This document shows, in pieces, positions 56,200 to 64,000 of a stretch of DNA of 64,000 nucleotides. Position 1 is the stretch's first letter, and every line of letters begins with the position of its first letter. The notes below the pieces were generated by a model. It was given only the letters and a program-made list of their open reading frames with translations, was not told the origin of the DNA and did no database searches. Source of the DNA: Hysterangium stoloniferum (taxonomy: Eukaryota; Basidiomycota; Agaricomycetes; Hysterangiales; Hysterangiaceae); contig WHVD01000174.1 of assembly GCA_015178975.1 (NCBI GenBank), positions 1-64,000 of the forward strand, given 5' to 3'. The translations under genes and the position numbers were made by a program.

Positions 56200-56920
56200 T
56201 CGCTTGTAAACACATTTCTCCAGGTACTCTTTATGATAAGCTATACTCAAAAATATCTCTCCATCTGAGGGGGATGAAGTATACTCTATTTTGCTCTGCC
56301 CTGGCATGAGCCAGTTGATCAAGGATTAGTGGGGTTTGGGAGGGTGGCATGGCTGTTGTGCCCTCTCCTCATATGCCCACACAGACAAAGAAAAGGCAAG
56401 AAATTGCAGTGCACTGGCATCTATAAATATATTGGGAGAATATCAAGGTCGTTGTGGCTGTGGCAAGAGATGTGATTTAGTAATGAGTGTTTAAATTTAA
56501 TTTATACAGATCTGATTGAGAGGAGTAGTAGCAGCCTGCTGAATTACTAACTAAAACAGTGCTCCAGGGTACTTTAAGAATCCACGTGACACTGTCCCTC
56601 ACATCGATTGAAAGCAATCACTTGTCCATGGCAGAGTTTTGGCTATAACGTCGCGATTGGATTCAACAAAGATCTTGGTGAGAGCCTGAAAAAGACAAAT
56701 GTTGGCATGGATTAGTGAGTGATTGTTGCTGACAGTCTGGTGGGGATGATAGACTTTTAAATGGGATCCTTTGTAATGTTACCATCGTCCATAGATCCAA
56801 TGCACTTTCCTCCGAGGCTAGTGTTCACAATATGTTCACTGCTAGTCTAAAGAGGTTACAGGGACTATACAAAGCAAATGTATGTATGCACTCCTAAATT
56901 CCCCCAACTACTGCGGGTTT
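56200..56920 (+). other. Inverted, CpG-poor copy of 9570-10240
   Basis: Reverse complement of the left segment over about 700 bp, including GTTACCATCGTCCATAGATC and TATAAATATATTGGGAGA. Nearly all CpG sites of the left copy are TpG or CpA here. At 56917-56962 a short stretch like the end of a family A LTR follows (CTCTTAACA). Confidence 0.75.
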
Positions 56921-57129
56921 CTCTGGAAACCCTCCAATAAGCTCCATGCACAACTCTTAACAGTATATATGCAAACTTTCAAATATAGTTCATATAATTT
57001 AAATTTATTTAATTTAGAAAGTTAACCAGAACTATGTGGCCTACCAATACATGTTGTGGAATTTATCCCCAAAAGGATAATCTACATATGATTGTTGGAC
57101 TAACTTTTGGCAGATACAAGACTAATATT

Positions 57130-57400
57130 AATATTTCTCTATTCTCCAGAGTATGAAGGACAAGAGCCACTAATAACTCTTAGTTGTAGATGGGAGACAG
57201 ATGACCTTTGAGCTACATAACTACTATGACAGAGCTAGGGTGCAGAGATGGAGATGGAGGAGAGTAAGGCTGATAAAGGAGATAGAGTGAGGCAGCCAGA
57301 CAGATAGACCATGACAGAGACAGAAGGTGAGACAAGGCGAGACAGAAGCTGATATGAAAATGGAGCCTGATGAATGGACAGATGAGGATGAGGGCAAGGT
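57130..57400. repeat. Inverted copy of the repeat at 30890-31115
   Basis: Contains the complements of the same phrases (GATAAAGGAGATAGAG, CTTAGTTGTAGATGGGAGAC). Unknown element; no coding signal. 57401-58228 shows no gene apart from an LTR-like phrase (AAGTTGAAGCCAAGTG) near 57900. Confidence 0.6.
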
Positions 57401-58228
57401 GCAACATAGAGGTAAGTATCTCTGTCACATAGTTCAGACTTATTTTATTTATAACTAAAGCACAGGTGTAGCCCCTGAAGTAAAAACTACATTCTGGATA
57501 GTCACTTACTTGATAAATTATGTATGATGCCCAGAAAGCTCGAATCCAAATACCTGAGCCAAGAAACAGCCAGGAACAGATAATTGATGAACTGAAAAGG
57601 CATGTGACAGAAGCATGATGACAGAGCCATGACAGAATTATGTGCTGTACACATGATGACAGGAGGATGGCACTTGACAGGCCTCTGTCATCTCTGCTGG
57701 TCACAGAGCATGTACAGTTTACCACAGAGATAATTGACAGAATGTCTCAGATGACCCACAACATGAGTTAGTTCCCTTGTAACTCCTAGTCTCTGGCCCC
57801 ATGGTGGACAAGCTAAGGGTCACAGCTATGTATTCTACATGCTTCTGATTTGTTTCAATATACTGAAGCAGCCAACCATTTGTGCAAGAGTGCAACATGT
57901 AAGTTGAAGCCAAGTGTGACTTATTATAGAGAAACTGGTCAACAGTGATATGTACATACTAACCCCTTCAAAATCATCAGTTTCAGTACTTATGTAACAT
58001 GTGCTAGGATCAATTTCAATAGGCTTGTATGACAAAAATAGAAGTATGAATGAGGATTATATTGGGGTTTTCCCATCCCATCTGAACTGAATGGGTGTGT
58101 ACTCTCCCTGATTGGTTTCCCTATGCTACATGTAAATACTATAGTCAATCAATGTGGGTGGATTGTTCAAATTGAGATGATCTTTATGGAAATGATGCAT
58201 TTGTAAGTGACATACTGTAGGGTGTGGC

Positions 58229-60745
58229 CTACATACACTGGAGACAGTATTTGAAAAAGAGAGAGAGAAAAACTGGAAAAAGGAGAAATAAATATTTAGC
58301 CTTCCATGGTTGTCTTTCCCTTCCCATATGAGAGGATGACTTGTTAAACTTCACCCTGGATGCCAGAGTCTCTGGGTGCTCAATCCCTAAAATTCGCTCC
58401 CTGGCCTCTAACAGCTGGACCTGGAGTCTTTCTGCATCTTGCCATTTTCCCATATGGGAATATGTCCATGTCAAGTCATTCTTAGAAGTCAGGGTCTCTG
58501 GATGTTCAAACCCTAAGATTTGCTCCCTTGCCTCTAAAACACAGACCTGCAGTCCTTCAGCATCAGATAATTTTCCAATCTTGGAATAGGTGTTTGCCAA
58601 GTTATTTCTAGAGGTCAGGGTCTCTGGGTGTTCAAACCCTAATATTTGCTCCCTCACCTCTAACACATGGGCCTGTAGGCCTCTGCATCTGGCAATTTTC
58701 CAATCTTGGAATATGTGTTTGCCAAGTCATTCCTGGAGATGAGAGTGTGGGGATGTTCATTCCCAAAGACTCTCCCTGCACTCCCAAACCTGGACCTGCA
58801 GCCTTTCAGCATCTAGCCATTTTCCCATGTTGAAATATGTCTTTGCCAAGTCATTCCTGGAAGTCAGGGTGTGTGGGTGTTCAGTCCCTAGGATTCTCTC
58901 TCTAGCCTCCAACACCTGGATATGCAGTCTTTCTGCCTCTGACCATCTGCCCATTTTTAAATATGTGTTCACCAAGTCATTGCTGGAGACTAGGGTGTAT
59001 GGGTGTTCAGTCCCTAGGATTCTCTCTCTGACCTCCAACACCTGAACCAACAGTATTTCTGCATCTGCCCATTTTCCCAGTTTGGAATATGTGTTTACCA
59101 AGTCATTCTGGGACATCAGTGTGTCTGGCTGTTCTTTCCCTAGTACTGTCTCTCTGGCCTCCAATGCCTGGACCTGCAGTATTGCTGCATCTGGCCATTT
59201 TCCCATAGTTGAATATGTGTTTCCCAAGTCATTCCTGGAGATCATGGTGTCTGGGTGTTCAGTTCCTAAGATTCTCTCCCTGGCCTCCAATACCTGGACT
59301 TGGAGTCTTTCTGCATCTGGCCATCTTCCCATATGGGAATATGTCTGGGCCAAGTGACTCCTTGCAGTTAGAGTGTATTGATGTTTAGTCCCTAGGACAC
59401 TCTCCCTGGATTTCAACACATGGACCTGCAGTGTTTCTACATCATGCCATCTTCCCATATTGGAAAATGTCTGTGCCAAGTCAATCCTAGAGGTTTGGGT
59501 GTATTTGTGTTCAGTCCCCAGAATTCTCTCCCTCACCTCCAACACCTGGATGTGCAGTCTTTCTGCATCTGGCCATCTTCCCATGCTGGAATGTGTATTT
59601 GCCAAGTGATTCCTGGAGGTAAGGGTGTCTGGGTGTTCTGTTCTTAGGATTCTCTCCCTGGCTTCCAACACCCGGACCTGCAGTCTTGCTGTATCTGGCC
59701 AACTTCCCATCTTCGCATGTGTCAAAGCCAAGTCACTCTTGGACATTAGGGTGTATTGGTGTTCATTGCCTAGGATTCTCTCCCTAGCTTGCAACACCTG
59801 GACCTCCAGTTTTTCTGCATCTAGCCATTTTCTCATATTGTAATAAGTCCTTGCCAACTCTCTCCTAGAGGCTAGAGTACTCTAAGTGTTCAGTTCCTAG
59901 GATTTTCTCCCTGACCTCTAACACCTGGACCTGCAGTCTTTCTGCATCTGGCCATCTTCCCATATTGGAATATGTCCATGCCAGGTAACTCTTGGAGCTT
60001 AGAGTGTATTGGTGTTCAGTGCCTAGAATTCTCTGCCTGGCTTCCAACACCTGGACCTGCAGTCTTTCAGCTTCTGGCATGTCCAAGCCAAGTGGGTCTT
60101 GGAGTTTAGGGTGTATTGGTGCCCAATCCCTAGGATTCTCTCCCTGGCTTCCAACCCTGGACCTGGAGTCTTTCTGCTTCTGGCCATCTTCCCATATTGC
60201 AATATATGCTTGCCAACTCTGTCCTAGAGCCCAGAGTGTCTAGGTGTTCATTTCCTAGGATTTTCTCCCTCACCTCTAACACCTGCAACTGCAGTCTTTC
60301 TGCATCTGGCCATCTTCCCATATTAGATTATGACCATGCGAAACTACTCTTTCAGATTAGGGTGTAATGGTGTTCAGTCCCCAATATTCTCACCCTGGCT
60401 TCCAACACCTCAACCTGCAGTTGTTCTGCATCTGGGTATCTTCCCATTCTGTAATATGTCCCAGTCAAGTCACTCTTAGAGGTTAGGGTGTATTCATGTT
60501 CATTCCCTAGGATTCCCTCCCTGGCTTCCAACACCTGGACCTGCAGTCTTTCTGCTTCTGGCCATCTTCCCATATTGTAATATGTCCTTGCCAACTCTCT
60601 CCTAGAGCCCAGGGTGTCTAGGTGCTCATTCCCTAGGATTTTCTCCCTCACCTCTAACACCTGCATCTGGCCATCTTCCCATATTAGAATATGTCCATGC
60701 CAAGCTACTCTTTGAGGTTAGGGTGTATTGGTGTTCAGTCCTTTA
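58229..60745 (-). pseudogene. Kinesin-light-chain-type TPR array (NLR-like C-terminus)
   Basis: About 19-20 tandem 42-residue repeats of the pattern NMGRWPDAERLQVQVLEARE, RILGTEHPDTLTSRNDLA (TPR_12 type), read from 60745 down to 58229. The longest open piece is 59857-58757 (366 codons, ~9 repeats); stops and frameshifts near 60335, 60100, 59860 and 58710 divide the rest. In fungi such arrays usually form the C-terminal ligand-sensing part of NACHT or NB-ARC immune-type receptors. No nucleotide-binding domain is present because LINE sequence starts at 60746. Repeats are very similar to each other. Confidence 0.85.
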
Positions 60746-62270
60746 TGGGTTCTGAGTATGGCGGAGGAGGACAGGTCCTGAGAGGCATCAATTAGGAGGT
60801 GGTGGTGTTCCTCATATAGAGGGCACTCAGTCAAGATGTGAAGGTGGACTGGATGGCTGCTGTGCCACAGGGGCAGGATGAGGGTAGGTCAGGGAGAAAT
60901 CAGCAGTAGTACTCACCAAAGAAACAATGGCCAATGATGGCCTGGATGATGCGAGTGTGGATATGGTGGGGCCCTCCATATTCCTTGTGGACCTTTGACA
61001 GTTGCAAGGTGGAGAGTTTGTGGAGGGCCATGGCAGCAAGGTTGGTGTGGGGGAGGTGGAGCCAATCCTTGCACCAATGCTTCAGAGCGTGAGCTTTTGC
61101 ATGCTCCAGGACCCAAGAGGTGGTGGAATGGAGGAGGGGGGGATGGCAGTTGACCACCTCTTTTGCAAGAGCATCACCCTCCTCATTGCCATGGAAGCCA
61201 TGGTGCCCAGGGATCCAGGAGAGGGAGACATGGCAGGAAGGGTCCAATAGTAGTGAGTCAATGTGTTTCCAAAATATAATGGAAGCACCCTGGGCAGGGT
61301 GGTCTGAGAGGTCATCAATGGACTTCAGAGCCACTTGGTTATTGGAGAGGAATAGGAAGTACTTGATTCCGGGAAGGTCAGGGGTGATGACAGGGAAAGC
61401 AGCACAGGCACTTACTAGGGCAAACATCTTGGCATTGTAGATGCCTGCCCATTTGCCCAGGCTGATTTGATGCTTTTGGATGGGGGCACCAAAGTGGTGG
61501 ATGGAGTAGCCGGCACCAGTATGGTGGGAGTTGCCATGTCCTTTGTGGCAGGAGCCATTGGTGTAAATGATGAGGGAGGATGGGTCTAGGTTGGCCTCAT
61601 GGATGGTGGACCTGAGTGTCCTGAGGAAAGCACTGCAGTCTTCAGGGGTGGAGAAAGCTCCAGGGATACCTTTCATGAGGTAGGATCCCCATGAAGGGTG
61701 GCAGGAATATGGGAGGGCATAGTATGGGAAAATGTGTTCAGCTTTGGGGCTGGACAGGGAGGCAAGGCAGTGAATGATGGTGGGTTGTTGGCAGGGTCTA
61801 TTGGTGGGGGAGAGGAAAAATCCAGTTGGTTGGTGTCCCTCCCAGTTGCGTGGTGCTCTGGTGAGGACTTGGGACGAGGTAGGGAGGTGCCTAAAATGAA
61901 TAGCAGTGTTAGTTGAAAGTTTGTGGAGCAGATGGGGGATGGGGAGGATGGTACTAATGTGGTGCAGTTCTACAACAGGAGATGTGCAAAAGGCACCAAG
62001 GCCCCACCAGAGGGCTTCATTCTGGGCTCTCTCGAGGGCTTTCAAGAGGAGCTTTTGGCAGAAACCTGTGTACCAGACTGGGGAAGTGAAGGTGAGGATG
62101 GGGATGATGACTGTGTGGTATAGGAGTCTCACATTGGCTATATTGAGGCCGCAGACACAGTTGGCAAGGATTTTGAGGCCTGTGGTAGTAGAGCAGGCCT
62201 GGTTGGCCTCGTGTGCATCAGCTGTCTGTAGAGGAGCTCACTGCGATCAAAAGGTACTTTGAATTCTGGT
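60746..62270 (-). pseudogene. LINE (non-LTR) RT C-terminus with RNase H
   Basis: Minus-strand frame of 410 codons (62132-60900) with upstream continuation to about 62270 (LKILANCVCGLNIANV). It contains RLLYHTVIIPILTFTSPVWY (RT thumb), an RNase H with YTNGSCHKG, IYNAKMFAL, LSNNQVALKSI and WIPGHHGFHGNEEGDALAKE, and a C-terminal tail (CPLYEEH..L) to 60760. Three of four catalytic acids are replaced (D to N, E to K, D to N). It is 5'-truncated, as usual for LINEs, and abuts the TPR array. Confidence 0.85.
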
Positions 62271-62984
62271 TACTGTCAGGGGACCTCTGTCACAGACCCC
62301 AGGAAGTACCATTTCCTCATCTTATTGGAGTCCCTGAGTCTACAGTCCAACCCCATGCCATCCATCACTTTCCCTCTCCTTCTCATAGTAGTAGTGTTCC
62401 ATTGGGGGAAGGCCCCCTGTTCTGTAATAGGTAGAGTTATTTTTAGACTACTGGGTGCCTATGGGTCACACCTTGCAGGGAGAATTCCTTAGACTGTTTC
62501 TCTTCAGATTCCCTCCTGCTAGCCTAGTGTGAGTACCACAGGCTGCAGGGGTTGCCCTTACAGTTACAACTGTGTGTCTGCCATCACATCTTTTCATCCT
62601 GCTGATGAAGACCAAAACAGACAAAATCGCCAGCAATGACATCTGTATGGATATAATGGAAATTGTATAATGCTTCTCATGAATTGCATCCAACAAGATG
62701 CATGGTTTCAAGATATTGCTGGAGCTGTATTGGAGGTTATAGTGGATGACATACACTTGAATATTGCATCCTTGACACTTCATGATCATTTTAACACATA
62801 TTTACTGTTCACTGATACCCGGGCTGTGCAACTCTTCTTCTTTAACAGTATACTTCGCACCAATCACATCGGCCAGCTAAATGTGGTGTCTTTGCTCATT
62901 AGGGCCCTCCTATGGTATGTTTACAATGTTTACCATCCAGTATTGTCTTACCTCCTCTCATGAAATTCTCCTACCAGTCTGATT
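62271..62984. other. No gene recognised
   Basis: A 97-codon plus frame (62670-62963, containing NIASLTLHDHFNTYLLFTD) has no recognisable family. The sequence is CpG-poor and may be part of the receptor pseudogene's upstream region or of an old element. Confidence 0.35.
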
Positions 62985-64000
62985 TTGATGCAAACAAGTC
63001 CAGATCGGCCGCTCTTAGCGTCTGGAAAACAAATAATCTCGGTTACTCTGCAGCTGATAGCCGGATCTTCCAATCCCGAATCCACATGTACCACTGTGCA
63101 CAGCCTTGATAGCATTGCCATTCTTCTGCATCTTGTTAAGAACTGGAAACTGACTAATGTCGGTGGCCGACAGGGACCGATCGGAAGGACTTGGCTTCAG
63201 CTTATGTGCTGCGCCCTCGCAAATATCCGTAGGATGTCCTTAAATTTCGGGCGGGCGAAGACTAATCCTAGTGAGTACCTTTTGGCATGATACTGATTGG
63301 AATCAAAGGACAAGTCGAGCGTCGGGCCAAGGGGTTGGGGCCGGGAGTGGGCGAGTGCACGCGAAGGCGGATGGGGGGATTCTTAGTATGAGACTGATAC
63401 AGGCGTATGAGGGTATTCTGAGTCGATATTCTGATTGCCTAGTAACTACAACTATAGCAGGTTCATATACAAGTAACAGGCGTCTGGAAAATACTAATGG
63501 GGAGAAGGGCGGAACACGGTATTAACAATAAGCTTGACTAGGAACGGGAAGTTTATGATTAGTTCGGAGGCCGATGATAACCGAGAGCGGGATTACGATA
63601 AAAGGAAATAGTTCAAGGACTACAAATATAGATAGACATATGCGAAACATAAGATTGAACGGATCAACATAATAAAGGGGACGTATCAAAGTTTGACCAG
63701 ACAATACGAGTTGTTTTGAGTGGGCGTAAACGGAGTTTGATCTTCGCGAAAACATTCGTCTGCTTCGGGGCCGATGGTTTCCGAGAGGGTGACTTGTCGT
63801 TGACAAGTGGCGATAACCTCGGGACCGATAGGGTTGCAACACGGTCGTAACACATCTCCTTCACCATTATAAAACAATGCGTGGTTCAATCAGCAACCCA
63901 CCTCACCTTGAGTGTCTGTCTTGATTGTTTAGTCCTCATCACTCATTCCTTCTTATGGATAATTGCCACACCTTTCACTGGTGTGTCAGTAACATCAAAC
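62985..64000 (+). other. Direct copy of 8680-9000, split by a solo LTR
   Basis: 62985-63133 and 63858-64000 together match the left segment continuously, for example AATCTCGGTTACTCTGCAGC and CAATGCGTGGTTCAATCAGC. The copy has lost CpG sites (GGCGAACGAATAA became GGAAAACAAATAA). Confidence 0.85.
63134..63852 (-). repeat. Solo LTR, family B (719 bp)
   Basis: Starts TGTTAAGAACTGG and ends GGTCGTAACA, flanked by CATCT on both sides (63129-63133, 63853-63857), a 5-bp target duplication. CpG sites are common here against CpG-poor flanks, so it inserted recently relative to its surroundings. Confidence 0.95.

Noticed and set aside
1..64000. tRNA or rRNA genes
   Set aside because: I saw no convincing cloverleaf or conserved rRNA blocks; absence was judged by eye only, so a tRNA scan would be needed to exclude short RNA genes.

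Overview
The window looks like a transposon-saturated stretch of a basidiomycete (probably Agaricomycetes) nuclear genome. The evidence is 45-66 nt GT-AG introns, chromodomain-type Ty3/gypsy elements, a Ngaro-type tyrosine-recombinase retrotransposon, PIF/Harbinger and Tc1/mariner DNA transposons, Fungal_trans transcription-factor relics, a DUF6699-like gene and a kinesin-light-chain-type TPR array. I do not name a species. Only one host gene (6792-7693) looks intact.

Layout. 1-5214: 3' half of a chromovirus (RT, RNase H, integrase, chromodomain on +), then a spliced gene on the opposite strand, then polypurine tract and 3' LTR. 5215-6110: inverted LTR piece and minisatellites. 6792-7693: DUF6699-like gene. 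8-17.6 kb: degenerate host-like sequence, with two broken copies of a Fungal_trans transcription factor (minus) and three arrays of ~190-bp repeats. 17.8-28.7 kb: three tandem 3.1-4.2 kb units, each joining a disordered-tail-like sequence (minus) to relics of an RT/RNase H/tyrosine-recombinase element (plus). 28.7-30.9 kb: copia, Cyc8/Ssn6 and LRR-like fragments. 32-36.6 kb: a Harbinger element inside a solo LTR. 38-45.5 kb: two further gypsy relics carrying the antisense gene, a mariner and a small gag-only LTR element. 45.5-53.1 kb: a copia element holding a 4.85-kb Ngaro element, a 626-bp insertion and an LTR. 53.8-54.7 kb: solo LTR. 55-64 kb: duplicated segments, a TPR-repeat NLR-like pseudogene cut by a LINE, and a solo LTR.

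Most notable: the antisense gene of the gypsy elements occurs three times (3194-4184 minus, 38521-39519 plus, ~45066-45562 minus). It lies between the pol 3' end and the polypurine tract/3' LTR (the neighbouring pol is missing in one copy). It encodes a charged helical N-terminus, a six-cysteine cluster with GAL4-type Zn2Cys6 spacing and an acidic C-terminus. The two copies with a preserved 5' end share two ~50-nt introns and a TATA box ~55 nt before the start codon. This looks like a conserved retrotransposon-borne antisense gene. Much of the right half of the window is CpG-poor and its coding relics carry CpG-to-TpG/CpA changes, so old copies seem to have decayed by cytosine deamination; younger insertions stand out as CpG-richer islands.
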